Positions 54,753 to 63,251 of a stretch of 64,000 bases of DNA are shown here, piece after piece. The notes under the pieces were generated by a model. That model was not told the origin of the DNA. It made no database searches and saw nothing but the letters and a program-made list of their open reading frames with translations. The stretch is from Cytobacillus firmus DS1 (lineage in GTDB: Bacteria; Bacillota; Bacilli; Bacillales; Cytobacillaceae): assembly GCF_000565285.1 (NCBI RefSeq), contig NZ_APVL01000004.1, positions 62,001-126,000 on the forward strand, given 5' to 3'. Position numbers and translations under genes: made by a program. The stretch's first letter is position 1. Each line of letters starts with the position of its first letter.

Positions 54753-55925
54753 GTGTCGGTAAGTAAATTAACAGAGAATGAATATCTTGAGGCGATGAAG
54801 CTTTCCATGTATGCCTTCCAGTACAATGTGCCTGAAGCTGATATCCCGGCCAGGATGGAACGTTTAAAAAATCATGCCATTTTTGGTATCCGGGAAGGGG
54901 AAAGTTTGGCTGCCAAACTTCACATCATCCCCCTTAAAGTTCATATTAATGGCTTTGAATGGGATATGGGAGGTATTGCTGGTGTGGCAACATATCCAGA
55001 ATTCAGAAGAAAAGGGCATGTGAGCAGCCTGATCAAGCACGCTTTAGCCGAGATGAACAATAAGGGTCAGCTATTTTCATTTTTGCATCCATTCGATATT
55101 TCTTTCTATCGGAAATACGGATGGGAGATATTCACTGAATATAAGAAAACGCTTATTAAGAAAATAGATTTAAAAATGACGGGAAAACCTTCAGGGACCA
55201 TTAAGCGATTTACTAAGAACCAGCACACATTAACCATCGAAAAGATTTATAAGGAATATATGCAGCGTTATTCAGGAGGGCTTGTAAGAGACTCATACTG
55301 GTGGGAGAACTTTGTGTATTCTGATTGCCAGATTGCAGTGTATTTTAACGACTCAGGTGAAGGACAGGGCTATATATTATTTAAGGTAAAAGACAATAAA
55401 ATGGATATCGAAGAATTCGCAGCTCTAAATCAGGAAGCCAGAGTGAATTTATGGAACTTTATCTGTCAGCATGATTCAATGGTTGAGGAAGTAAAGATCA
55501 TTACATCAGTACACGATCCATTTCCTTATTACCTGTATCAGCCTAATTTAAAAATGGAGGTTTTTCCGTACTTTATGGGGAGAATCGTCAATGCTGGAAA
55601 GTGTCTCGGCCAATATTCTTTCAATGAAAATAGTGAAAATGTCTTTCTGCATATTGAGGATCCCCATGCACCATGGAATAATGGAAGCTACCTAATTGCT
55701 GACGAAGGTGTCAGGGTGTTTAAAGAGAAAGTAGGAAGCCAATGCACAAACGCTCCAGCACGAGGCCTGCATATGTCTATCAATGCTTTTTCAGCGATTA
55801 TAATTGGCTATAAGAGGCCAATGGAGTTATATGATCTAGGTGAAATTAAAGGTCCAAGAAATGATGCAGAAATACTTGAAAGAAAAATTCCTGTGCAAAA
55901 GTCCTTTTTCTATGACTTTTTTTAA
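54753..55925 (+). CDS. Eis-like GNAT acetyltransferase with SCP2-type domain
   Basis: A 390-residue protein of the Eis family: an N-terminal GNAT domain (GGIAGVATYPEFRRKGHVSSLIKHAL, acetyl-CoA site near residue 85), a second GNAT-like domain and a C-terminal sterol-carrier-like domain. Eis enzymes acetylate aminoglycosides or protein lysines; the natural substrate here is unknown. GTG 54753 lies 5-8 nt after GGGAGTGA; an upstream TTG (54738) precedes that RBS. Monocistronic. Confidence 0.85.
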   Translation: MSVSKLTENEYLEAMKLSMYAFQYNVPEADIPARMERLKNHAIFGIREGESLAAKLHIIPLKVHINGFEWDMGGIAGVATYPEFRRKGHVSSLIKHALAEMNNKGQLFSFLHPFDISFYRKYGWEIFTEYKKTLIKKIDLKMTGKPSGTIKRFTKNQHTLTIEKIYKEYMQRYSGGLVRDSYWWENFVYSDCQIAVYFNDSGEGQGYILFKVKDNKMDIEEFAALNQEARVNLWNFICQHDSMVEEVKIITSVHDPFPYYLYQPNLKMEVFPYFMGRIVNAGKCLGQYSFNENSENVFLHIEDPHAPWNNGSYLIADEGVRVFKEKVGSQCTNAPARGLHMSINAFSAIIIGYKRPMELYDLGEIKGPRNDAEILERKIPVQKSFFYDFF

Positions 55926-55954
55926 GGAAACTCAGTTCAGATGTTTGCAGGAAA

Positions 55955-55984
55955 GAAAAAGCGTCCAGGCGGACGCTTTTTTAC
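55955..55984. terminator. terminator between Eis-like gene and ytvI
   Basis: AAAAGCGTCC AGGC GGACGCTTTT followed by TT; A-rich left side allows bidirectional use. Confidence 0.9.
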
Positions 55985-55996
55985 TTTTTATTAAGT

Positions 55997-57055
55997 TTAT
56001 ATTTTGAAATTCATCTTAATAAGTCCTGCTTCTTTTGCCGAATTAAAGGCAATGATCAGTAATGGGCCAATGATGAAGCCCAGTATCCCAATGAGTTTCA
56101 GCCCTAGATACATAGCTATTAGTGTGGCGAGCGGAGATAGCCCTATATGGGTGCCCATTACCTTTGGCTCAACTGTTCTGCGGATAATTAAGAGGACGGC
56201 TGCAAGAATTGCCAATTGTGTCCCCATAGCTACATCTCCTGTCAGTAAATGAAACATTGCCCATGGGCCAACAATGACAATGGAGCCAATAATAGGGATA
56301 AAGTCAATAACCCAAATGATTATAGACATAATCAATGCCATTTCTGGATTGATGAATAATAATCCAATCAGGGAAACGATGAAGATAATCACACTTACAA
56401 GGAATTGAGCCTTGAAAAAGCCAAATCCGACATAAGAAAGCCGTGAGGTCATAAACTTGACTTTATCTGCAGTTTTTTCTGTAAGGTGATTATACAAACC
56501 TTTCCTTAATCGCGGCAGATCTATTAAAAACAAAAATAAGGCAATCAAATATACGATGAAACTGACAAGATAGTTCGGGATGTTTGTCAGAAGTGCTTTT
56601 AAGCTATCAATATTTACGTATGCGACAAGGTCATCCTTCGTTTTATTCAAAAAGGATTGAATCTGGATACTTATTTCATTAACAAGGTCTTTAGGAAGGT
56701 CTTTGGCAGCATTTGAAAAGTCCGCTTCTGCCCTGAGCCATGCTTTTGTAATTTCATTAATGTACATAGGAGCATTTTCAACAAGTTTAATGGCTTCAGT
56801 TATTACTTTTGTCGTAATAAAGTAGCCTGATAATCCAATGAAGAGGACAAATCCGAGAAAAGTAATCAGCACAGATATTCTTCGGCTTATTTTTATTTTT
56901 TTTTGCAGCAGTTTCACAGCTGGTTCTAGGATTAATGCTGTAATAAAAGCAATAACCAGAGGAACAGAAACAGGCAAAATGAAATAAAAAAGGACAGTTA
57001 TAAGAATTACAGCAATCAATATTAATAAAAAGCGTTTCGTGAATATTGCAGACAA
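55997..57055 (-). CDS. AI-2E family transporter / sporulation membrane protein YtvI-like
   Basis: A 352-residue membrane protein of the AI-2E transporter family with about eight helices and a large amphipathic region between residues 90 and 155. Conserved C-terminal block VEPKVMGTHIGLSPLATLIAMYLGLKLIGILGFIIGPLL. Family members include YtvI (sporulation) and Na+/H+ antiporter-like proteins; transport activity here is unknown. I chose TTG 57055, 7 nt after AAGGGG; the upstream TTG (57073) overlaps the RBS region. Confidence 0.8.
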   Translation of the reverse strand: MSAIFTKRFLLILIAVILITVLFYFILPVSVPLVIAFITALILEPAVKLLQKKIKISRRISVLITFLGFVLFIGLSGYFITTKVITEAIKLVENAPMYINEITKAWLRAEADFSNAAKDLPKDLVNEISIQIQSFLNKTKDDLVAYVNIDSLKALLTNIPNYLVSFIVYLIALFLFLIDLPRLRKGLYNHLTEKTADKVKFMTSRLSYVGFGFFKAQFLVSVIIFIVSLIGLLFINPEMALIMSIIIWVIDFIPIIGSIVIVGPWAMFHLLTGDVAMGTQLAILAAVLLIIRRTVEPKVMGTHIGLSPLATLIAMYLGLKLIGILGFIIGPLLIIAFNSAKEAGLIKMNFKI

Positions 57056-57211
57056 AATAAATCCCCTTCCCAATTATGTTAACCATCAAAAGACCGTAAC
57101 ACTTTGTTTATATTATGCATTAAATATCATAAAAACTAAAAATAAAACGGTTTAAAGCTGAGAGATTATTGCCCTTATATAAAAAATCGTAAAGAAAGAA
57201 GTGAAAGGAAG

Positions 57212-57562
57212 ATGCATAACGATCATCTTGACTTCGAGACGATTCAGGCAGCCAGTGATATAATCTCCGCAATTGTAGAATCCAGCCTGGAGGAAAGAAA
57301 AAGTGTCATTCCTCTTAAGCATGAAAGATTTACTTTCTTTAAGAGAAAAGAAGAACCGATCTCCATAACTTTCAGAAACACTGAAGTATACTTAAAAATT
57401 AAGCTTAACATAGTAAAAGGAAAAAATATCTTGGAGGAAACTCTCAGGATTCAGAAAGAAATCAAGGATGAAATTGTTCATTTAACAGGACTGAAGGTTA
57501 AAAGAGTAGATCTCTCAGTTCAAAAAATTATATCTGCAGGAAACGCTCTTTCAGAAAACTAA
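57212..57562 (+). CDS. Asp23/Gls24-like small protein
   Basis: A 116-residue protein whose C-terminal half (VYLKIKLNIVKGKNILEETLRIQKEIKDEIVHLTGLKVKRVDLSVQKI) has the strand-helix-strand pattern of the Asp23/Gls24 (DUF322) family, linked to envelope stress. The N-terminal half is not typical, so this is a divergent member. ATG 57212 follows AAAGGAAG closely. Monocistronic with its own terminator. Function unknown. Confidence 0.6.
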   Translation: MHNDHLDFETIQAASDIISAIVESSLEERKSVIPLKHERFTFFKRKEEPISITFRNTEVYLKIKLNIVKGKNILEETLRIQKEIKDEIVHLTGLKVKRVDLSVQKIISAGNALSEN

Positions 57563-57585
57563 ATTTTGCAGATCTAAAGTTAATG

Positions 57586-57619
57586 TAAAAAAGACGCATG
57601 AGGTTCATGCGTCTTTTCC
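57586..57619. terminator. terminator after Asp23-like gene
   Basis: AAAAGACGCATGA GGT TCATGCGTCTTTT, perfect stem with A and T runs. Confidence 0.9.
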
Positions 57620-57659
57620 ATGCAGAAAATAAATTCAGTAATCAAAATGTTAGACAAAA

Positions 57660-58019
57660 TTATTCAGCGAATTGGTCAATCTCTGCTTTGATCTCATTTA
57701 GCGTTTTTTCGCACTGACTTACTAATGATTTAGGGAAGCTTTCGCCTTCACCGTATTCTACCCCATGCGGATAATAATGTTTGCCCAGCAGCGGTGTCAT
57801 AAGCTGGATAGTTGCTCTATGAGCTCCTACATCTCCTTCAGCCGCATATCCAAATACACGAAGGTAAAAAACACCCTCTTTTAATTCGAATTTACGGTCA
57901 TATGTAACTCTTTCATAATCCCATTGCCCTTCGCGGACCAGGCCGTGAGAAAGCATTACTTCATCTAAGCGGGTTAAGTCTGCTTTTTTATTTTCCAGAC
58001 CCGTGTTTTCAAATTTCAT
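57660..58019 (-). CDS. YugN-like family protein (YlbA position)
   Basis: A 119-residue soluble protein (MKFENTGLENKKADLTRLDEVM; QWDYERVTYDRKFELKEGVFYLRV; LGKHYYPHGVEYGEGE). It fits the YugN-like family of Bacillaceae, function unknown. Its position between the cta genes and ylbB and its size (B. subtilis YlbA has 120 residues) suggest that it corresponds to ylbA. ATG 58019 follows AGGAGGG with 6 nt; the longer frame upstream to 58145 is not supported. Confidence 0.78.
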   Translation of the reverse strand: MKFENTGLENKKADLTRLDEVMLSHGLVREGQWDYERVTYDRKFELKEGVFYLRVFGYAAEGDVGAHRATIQLMTPLLGKHYYPHGVEYGEGESFPKSLVSQCEKTLNEIKAEIDQFAE

Positions 58020-58203
58020 AATTGTCCCTCCTGAAAACATCCATGGTTCTGATGAACGATCCATGCATAATTTTAACAAGTTTATCTCAAATTTAATAAT
58101 AGTAGAAAAAAGCATAACTTGCAACGGATTCATGTAAGAAAACATCCTTCTCTAAAGAACGTTTGCTGAAATACCGTAATTTAACGTCTGACTGGCATAT
58201 CTT

Positions 58204-58228
58204 GAGCAGCTGAAACTCTCAGCTGCCC
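58204..58228 (+). promoter_or_regulatory. hairpin upstream of CAP/LysM gene
   Basis: GCAGCTGA AACTC TCAGCTGC is a perfect 8-bp stem about 25 bp before the next start codon. No T-run, so a leader structure rather than a terminator is likely. Confidence 0.35.
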
Positions 58229-58251
58229 AACTGTGAAAGGGGAAGCGTCAA

Positions 58252-58884
58252 TTGCAGAAATACAAAGCCATCAGTATCTTCTTTTTTCTAATATTTTTTA
58301 CACCACAGTCTGCAGGTGCTGCAGCAGATTACAGAGTTGAGCAAAAGGATACTCTTTGGGAAATTGCCCTAAGATTTCAGAAAGATCTGCAGGAAATTAT
58401 TTATAGCAATCCTCAGATAGAAAATCCTGATTTAATTTTTCCAGGTGAAATTATTGTCATTCCCGACCATGGAAAGAAGTTTGCTATCCCAAAAATGGAT
58501 GAAAATGAAAATGAGCTTATGAGGCTCGCTAACGAAAAACGAAGGGAATTAAGGCTAAAACCATTGTCTGTAGATATGAAGCTGAATGTTGCAGCCCAAA
58601 AAAAGTCTTTAGATATGATGAAATTACAATATGTTTCACATAATTCTCCTACATATGGAAATCCTACAGAAATGTTAAGGAATCAGCAAATTTCTTTTCT
58701 GACCGTAAAGGAGAATATCGGGGCGGGCTATAAAACAGCTGATGAAATGTTTGATGCCTGGATGAATTCCGCAGTCCACCGTGAAAATATTCTAAACAAA
58801 AAGGCAACTCATATTGGTTCAGGATATATTCAAGGAGGCCTGCACGGTCACTATTGGACCATATTCATTGTTGAAAAAAATTAA
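58252..58884 (+). CDS. secreted LysM-CAP domain protein
   Basis: A 210-residue exported protein. The signal peptide (residues 1-23) is followed by a LysM domain (YRVEQKDTLWEIALRFQKDLQEI, 27-70) that binds peptidoglycan, and a CAP domain (ANEKRRELRLKPL; WMNSAVHRENILNKKATHIGSGY) like that of YkwD and spore coat proteins. Enzymatic activity of bacterial CAP proteins is unclear. TTG 58252 follows AAAGGGGAAG. ylbB follows 12 bp later, so they may be co-transcribed. Not at this place in B. subtilis. Confidence 0.88.
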   Translation: MQKYKAISIFFFLIFFTPQSAGAAADYRVEQKDTLWEIALRFQKDLQEIIYSNPQIENPDLIFPGEIIVIPDHGKKFAIPKMDENENELMRLANEKRRELRLKPLSVDMKLNVAAQKKSLDMMKLQYVSHNSPTYGNPTEMLRNQQISFLTVKENIGAGYKTADEMFDAWMNSAVHRENILNKKATHIGSGYIQGGLHGHYWTIFIVEKN

Positions 58885-58896
58885 GGAGGATAAAAA

Positions 58897-59328
58897 ATGG
58901 AAAAAATCCGCGATATTATGACAGACCAGGTTGAAAGCTGTTCTCTATTGGACAATGTTTATGAAGTGGCAGTTAAGATGAAAGAATTAAACGTAGGGGC
59001 TATCCCGATTGTGGATAGTGAAAAGCTCGTCGGAATGATTACTGACCGGGATATCGTTCTTCGCTGTGTAGCAGAAAAACACCCTGCTTCATCTAAGGTA
59101 GAAGATATTATGAGCAGCCATTTAGTAACTGTATCGAGGGATACAGAGGCTCGGGAAGCAGCCCGTTTGATGGCAGAACATCAAATTCGCAGGCTTCCTG
59201 TTGTGGAAGGTGACAAGCTTGTTGGGATCGTATCACTAGGTGACTTTGCCGTGCGCCATTTAACAGATGACCAGGCTGGAGAAGCCCTTACTGATATTTC
59301 TAAACACGAAACTGAAGCACAGCATTAA
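58897..59328 (+). CDS. ylbB: CBS domain protein YlbB
   Basis: A 143-residue protein made of two CBS domains (IRDIMTDQVESCSLLDNVYEVA at the N-terminus, and VEDIMSSHLVTVSRDTEAREAARLM from about residue 68). It probably binds an adenine nucleotide. It matches YlbB in size and position. AAGGAGG precedes ATG 58897. A terminator follows, then repeat family A. Confidence 0.9.
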   Translation: MEKIRDIMTDQVESCSLLDNVYEVAVKMKELNVGAIPIVDSEKLVGMITDRDIVLRCVAEKHPASSKVEDIMSSHLVTVSRDTEAREAARLMAEHQIRRLPVVEGDKLVGIVSLGDFAVRHLTDDQAGEALTDISKHETEAQH

Positions 59329-59357
59329 GAGGACACCATCAGGGTGTTCTTTTTTTT
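59328..59357 (+). terminator. terminator after ylbB
   Basis: GGACACC ATCA GGGTGTTC followed by eight T, overlapping the stop codon. Confidence 0.88.
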
Positions 59358-59358
59358 G

Positions 59359-59678
59359 AAAGGTAAGAAAGTATAAAATTTTGAACGTCTATAACTGTCT
59401 AGCGCAAGCAGCCTGCCCCCTCGAGGTCACAAGCCTGTCTAGTTGCGGGTCCTAGGGACTCGGGGTCATAAGCCATTTCCTTTCAGAAGGAAGAACGCCT
59501 TCTTACAGGAACTGTCTTATGCCTGAGGCCCGCAGGACAAGGAAGGCTTCGTCAGCATAATCATCGCACGACCAAAAGCGACAGCTTTTGGGAGGATGGG
59601 GGTCATGCAGACGTTGCCACAGGACGTGGCGTTCTTAGTCTGCGTTCATTCGTGGGCAAGGCGCTTGCGCTTTTCTTA
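59359..59678 (+). repeat. dispersed repeat family A, copy 2
   Basis: 320 bp matching 10645-10991 in the outer thirds. The centre is different and contains CCAAAAGC GACA GCTTTTGG (about 59572-59591). As with copy 1, it begins within a few bases of a terminator T-run (ylbB). It accounts for most of the 527-bp gap between ylbB and ylbC; the remaining 177 bp up to the ylbC start is AT-rich with no recognised element other than the ylbC RBS. Confidence 0.85.
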
Positions 59679-59855
59679 CAGCAAAGGCTGCTGCATGCAG
59701 AACTTATTGAAAATAATAGATAAACAATACACCTAATGGTATGATTAATAGTATATATGCAATGATTTCATTCAGGTTCCATTTAGCAGAACGGCTGCAT
59801 GTTATACTTTTAATTGCCTTAAATACAGCAGGTAAACGAAGGGAGGTACGGTTCT

Positions 59856-60923
59856 CTGCGAGCACTTTTCCGAATTTTAGTATTGATTTGCATTTTTCTG
59901 GCAGCAGGCTTTTACATCGATATTGGGCGTAAAGAAAAAGGGGAAATACTTGTCAGTCAGGAAAATACAATTAAGGATATAAATAATAAGGAAAATAACT
60001 TATCCTCCAATACGGGGTTCCCTGAAAAGGGTGTCGCATCACTAATGGGGAAATCGGCTGGGGAGCTTAAAGAAAGTTTGGGAGAGCCGTCCAGAATAGA
60101 TCCTTCTTTTTATGGCTACGATTGGTGGATATACGATAAAAGCAGCACTGAGTATATTCAGGCTGGCGTCAGCAATAATAAAGTGGTTAGTTTGTTTGCG
60201 ACAGGTGAAGATACAGACATTCATCCTTTCAAAATAGGGCAGCCCATTGGTGAATTATATTCATCCGTCTTTTTTGAAACAGAATTTAGTCTTAAAGTAA
60301 ATGACAGCTCATACCGTTTCGAATTATCTGAAGATGACCTCAACACAAGGCCGCTTGTTATGGTTGATGAGTATTTTGCACAGCTGAATATCGATAGATT
60401 TACAGGGACGCTATCCAGTGTGAGGTTAATGGATGCAGCCACTTTGATAAAGCTTCGCCCGTATGAAATGGTTTACCGTGGTGAATTATTGGAGCCCCCC
60501 TTGCCTTCTCCTGCCTTTGCAGAAGATGTGGAGAGAGCGAAAGAGAAGCAAATTTTCGACATCACCAATGTCATAAGAGTCAGGCATCATATACAGCCGC
60601 TGATATGGGATGATCTGATTGCATCAGCAGCATTGGCTCATAGTAAAGATATGTATGAATCCAATGTCTTTTCTCATACTTCTAAAACTAACGGCGATTT
60701 GACTGACCGTCTTAAAGCTGGGGAGGTCTCATATGAGGCTGCAGGGGAGAACATAGCTGCAAATTATACGGATGCGCCCGCTGTAGTTGAAGGGTGGCTT
60801 AACAGCAAAGGCCATCGGGATAGTCTGCTGAATGAAGAATTTACACATCTTGGAGTTGGTGTTTATAAAAAGCATTACACGCAAAATTTCATAAAAAAAG
60901 CTGATGGAGTAGCTGAAAAATGA
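59856..60923 (+). CDS. ylbC: CAP-domain protein YlbC
   Basis: A 355-residue exported or membrane-anchored protein. From a CTG codon at 59856 it reads (M)RALFRILVLICIFLAAGFYI, a proper signal anchor, and the CTG lies 9 nt after GGGAGG. The first in-frame TTG (59883) has no RBS and would remove half of the anchor. A CAP-associated N-terminal domain (about 60-200; MGKSAGELKESLGEPSRIDPSFYG) and a C-terminal CAP domain (SHTSKTNGDLTDRL; GHRDSLLNEEFTHLGVGVY) follow. It matches B. subtilis YlbC. Function unknown. Use of CTG as start is inferred. Confidence 0.85.
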   Translation: MRALFRILVLICIFLAAGFYIDIGRKEKGEILVSQENTIKDINNKENNLSSNTGFPEKGVASLMGKSAGELKESLGEPSRIDPSFYGYDWWIYDKSSTEYIQAGVSNNKVVSLFATGEDTDIHPFKIGQPIGELYSSVFFETEFSLKVNDSSYRFELSEDDLNTRPLVMVDEYFAQLNIDRFTGTLSSVRLMDAATLIKLRPYEMVYRGELLEPPLPSPAFAEDVERAKEKQIFDITNVIRVRHHIQPLIWDDLIASAALAHSKDMYESNVFSHTSKTNGDLTDRLKAGEVSYEAAGENIAANYTDAPAVVEGWLNSKGHRDSLLNEEFTHLGVGVYKKHYTQNFIKKADGVAEK

Positions 60924-60952
60924 AAAAGAGCCTAAATTATGGCTCTTTTTTA
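60922..60952. terminator. terminator after ylbC
   Basis: AAAAAGAGCC TAAATTAT GGCTCTTTTT; may serve both ylbC and the convergent gene, whose stop lies inside it. Confidence 0.88.
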
Positions 60953-61311
60953 CTATTAACAATCTGAATTCGCCCAACCTGAAAAAAGTCATCCTTCCAA
61001 TTTCCATACAAGTGAACAGGGTCACCGATCTTGACAGAAGGAATTGAAGTATTATTCATTAAAGGAGTAATTTTTTTTATATTTGAATGTTTGAAGCCCT
61101 TTGTTTGGACGGTCAATTCAAGAACATGAACATCGCGGCTGTAATTATAGCGCTGCCTGCTCTCGCTTAGATGGACGACTTCGCCGGAAATGATGGCCTC
61201 CTCGGAAACATCTGCCAGGCTCCTCCACTTCTCATAACCCTCCCGCATTTCCTTTTTTGTCAGCCAAAAAAAATAAAGGCAAATTATTGGTATAACGATA
61301 GCGGTGACCAT
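60937..61311 (-). CDS. hypothetical membrane-anchored protein (124 aa)
   Basis: A 124-residue protein with an N-terminal membrane helix (VTAIVIPIICLYFFWLT) and a soluble beta-rich domain (SGEVVHLSESRQRYNYSRDVHVLELTVQTKG; IGDPVHLYGNWKDDFFQVGRIQIV) that may be OB-like. No named family is recognised. It starts 14 bp after the thioesterase gene stop on the same strand, so the two are probably co-transcribed. Not part of the B. subtilis ylb cluster. Confidence 0.65.
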   Translation of the reverse strand: MVTAIVIPIICLYFFWLTKKEMREGYEKWRSLADVSEEAIISGEVVHLSESRQRYNYSRDVHVLELTVQTKGFKHSNIKKITPLMNNTSIPSVKIGDPVHLYGNWKDDFFQVGRIQIVNSKKEP

Positions 61312-61325
61312 CTTCCCACCTGCCT

Positions 61326-61823
61326 TTAATTATTTACATTTTTCTTTTCGATGATAAAAAAGCTGCCTGTTGCCTGTGCAATTTTTCTTCCATCCGACCG
61401 GATTACATCTGCAGATAATACCATGCTTTTTGTTCCCTTATGGTCAATTGTCGCTCTGCATGTTACGTGTTCCCCTTTGCCGACTGCAAGATAATGAATA
61501 TTTAACTGAGTCGTAACAGCACCAAAGCCTTCAGGAAGCAGTGAATCCGCAAGTGTTCCCATCGCAGAATCAATAATTGTTGCGGTTATTCCCCCATGTA
61601 GAATTCCGAGCGGATTATTGACGATCTTACTTAAAGGAACTGTCAATGTGCACTCATCTTCAGTTATGTGCCTTTCCATATGAAGCAGACCGCCAATATA
61701 AGAGCTGTTTTGACCGGTTTGTCTTTTATGAAAACCTAATAGCAGGGATTCTAAAGCGGTTAATTCTTCGTCAGTCGCATTCCTGGTGCACTGATCAAAT
61801 AATTCCATAAGATCTCTATTCAT
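61326..61823 (-). CDS. PaaI-type hotdog thioesterase
   Basis: A 165-residue hotdog-fold protein. The core motif HGGITATIIDSAMG (around residue 75) and the following TTQLNIHYLAVGKGEHVTC are typical of PaaI/YigI acyl-CoA thioesterases. It probably hydrolyses an aromatic or medium-chain acyl-CoA. An N-terminal extension of about 45 residues is longer than in minimal PaaI. AAAGGTGA precedes ATG 61823. Divergent from ylbD. Confidence 0.83.
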   Translation of the reverse strand: MNRDLMELFDQCTRNATDEELTALESLLLGFHKRQTGQNSSYIGGLLHMERHITEDECTLTVPLSKIVNNPLGILHGGITATIIDSAMGTLADSLLPEGFGAVTTQLNIHYLAVGKGEHVTCRATIDHKGTKSMVLSADVIRSDGRKIAQATGSFFIIEKKNVNN

Positions 61824-61910
61824 TATTATTCACCTTTCAATATCTTTCTGCATTCATATATTATCATTAATGGCTGAATTTTTGAATTTTAATGGATCAA
61901 TAAAACAGAG

Positions 61911-61940
61911 ATTCATATTCACCTTTTTCATTCATATTCA
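61911..61940. repeat. direct repeats in ylbD upstream region
   Basis: ATTCATATTCA occurs at 61911-61921 and 61930-61940 (19-bp period) in the divergent thioesterase/ylbD promoter region. Possible binding sites, possibly chance in AT-rich DNA. Confidence 0.35.
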
Positions 61941-61982
61941 TATGGTATTATAGGCATTTGCATTAGAACGAGGTGATATTGC

Positions 61983-62390
61983 ATGTCCAAAACGAAGCTT
62001 CATCCCTCTGTTGAAAAGTTTAAAGAGTTTGTTAAACAGAACCCCCGGATCATCAAAGAAGTCAGGGATGGAAATACAACATGGCAGGAATTATATGAGG
62101 ATTGGTATTTGCTTGGGGAAGAAGATTCAAGGTGGGATTCCTTTAGAGAAAACAATGATAATACACAAAAGCCCGAAGAGAAAAAAAGTGACTGGATGGG
62201 CAGTATCATGGGTACTCTTAAGCAAATGGATGCGAATCAAATGCAGGGGTACATTACTAATCTCAGCCAGGCACTTTCAGCTGTTCAGGGGGTTATTTCG
62301 CAATTTCAGGGCGGCGGCCAGAAACCATCAGGAGGCTCCAAGTCAAGTATGACTAAACCAGCCAGCCCTTTTACATTTAAAAAGGATTAA
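61983..62390 (+). CDS. ylbD: YlbD-family protein (putative spore coat)
   Basis: A 135-residue protein matching the YlbD family (HPSVEKFKEFVKQNPRIIKEVRDGNTTWQELYEDWYLLGEED), with a Gly/Ser/Gln-rich C-terminal half. B. subtilis YlbD is listed as a spore coat protein. GAGGTGA precedes ATG 61983. ylbE follows 12 bp downstream. Confidence 0.92.
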   Translation: MSKTKLHPSVEKFKEFVKQNPRIIKEVRDGNTTWQELYEDWYLLGEEDSRWDSFRENNDNTQKPEEKKSDWMGSIMGTLKQMDANQMQGYITNLSQALSAVQGVISQFQGGGQKPSGGSKSSMTKPASPFTFKKD

Positions 62391-62402
62391 GGGGTTAATC
62401 AG

Positions 62403-62645
62403 ATGAGAAAAGATATCGTCGAGTATCTTGAACAAAAGCAGGAGCTTAAGCAATTTATCCGTGAGCAGCCTCATTGGTATAGAAAACTGAGCAGAAACCC
62501 GAACGAAATTCAATCCCTGGAAGTGGCTGCACTGCACTATTATAAAAAAACAATTCCCCACCAGGTTGAAAAATTCACGAATGGAGTGCAAATGGCCTCC
62601 ATGATGATGAGCATGTTTCAGGCCATGAATTCTCAATCCAGTTAG
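62403..62645 (+). CDS. ylbE: YlbE-like protein
   Basis: An 80-residue helical protein (MRKDIVEYLEQKQELKQFIREQPHWYRKLSRNP; HYYKKTIPHQVEKFTNGVQMASMMMSMFQ), clearly YlbE-like. It follows ylbD in the same unit. Function unknown; probably sporulation-linked through ylbD. Confidence 0.92.
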   Translation: MRKDIVEYLEQKQELKQFIREQPHWYRKLSRNPNEIQSLEVAALHYYKKTIPHQVEKFTNGVQMASMMMSMFQAMNSQSS

Positions 62646-62677
62646 GAAGCTTTCTCACACAAGAGAGAGCTTTTTAT
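62646..62677 (+). terminator. terminator after ylbE
   Basis: AAGCTTTCTC ACACAA GAGAGAGCTTTTT just after the stop. Confidence 0.8.
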
Positions 62678-62760
62678 TTGTTATAGAGTAAAAATTAGCA
62701 GCCGGGCAAACACTAACTTTATTAGAGCTTTACGGAAGAAATCCTAAAGGAGTGTAAATA

Positions 62761-63192
62761 ATGAAAAGGCAAAATTTAATCTTTATATTGCTGGTTATTT
62801 TTATTCTTGCAGCGTGCCAGAAAGATATTCCAGAGCCCGAAACAAAAGCGGAAACCAGTTCTCCGGTGAATACAGTTAAAGCTGAAACGCTATTGCCAGT
62901 TTCAGGTGTGGAAAGCTCAGCCAAGGATCCTTTTTTTGTAAGGCATCAAATAAAAGGAAAAGACGTTTTTGTTGAATGTATTGTGCAGGATGTGTCCTTT
63001 AGAAAGCAGAGCAGCAAAGAAAAAGGCAAAATTCTGCTGTATATAAACGGAAAGAAGAAGGATGAAATTCATTCAGCTGCTTTTATTATCAAAGGGCTTC
63101 CTTCAGGCAAACATCGGATCGGACTGGAACTAGTTAAAGGCAACAGTGCTGAAGCCTCTTTGAAAAGAGATTTTTTTGTGCTGATCCCTTAG
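62761..63192 (+). CDS. hypothetical lipoprotein (143 aa)
   Basis: A lipoprotein with signal peptide and a good lipobox (LAAC, Cys19), a Thr/Glu/Pro-rich linker to about residue 55, then a beta-sandwich-like domain (FVRHQIKGKDVFVECIVQDVSF; GKILLYINGKKKDEI; GLPSGKHRIGLELVKGNS). The last part resembles domains that describe an extended beta structure with a charged hairpin. No family named. AAAGGAG precedes ATG 62761. It is placed between ylbE and ylbF, where B. subtilis has no gene. Confidence 0.75.
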   Translation: MKRQNLIFILLVIFILAACQKDIPEPETKAETSSPVNTVKAETLLPVSGVESSAKDPFFVRHQIKGKDVFVECIVQDVSFRKQSSKEKGKILLYINGKKKDEIHSAAFIIKGLPSGKHRIGLELVKGNSAEASLKRDFFVLIP

Positions 63193-63251
63193 TCTACTTG
63201 CTTTAGCTTTAAACCGTTTCATGATAAAATAAGAAACGGAGGTGGGCTATT

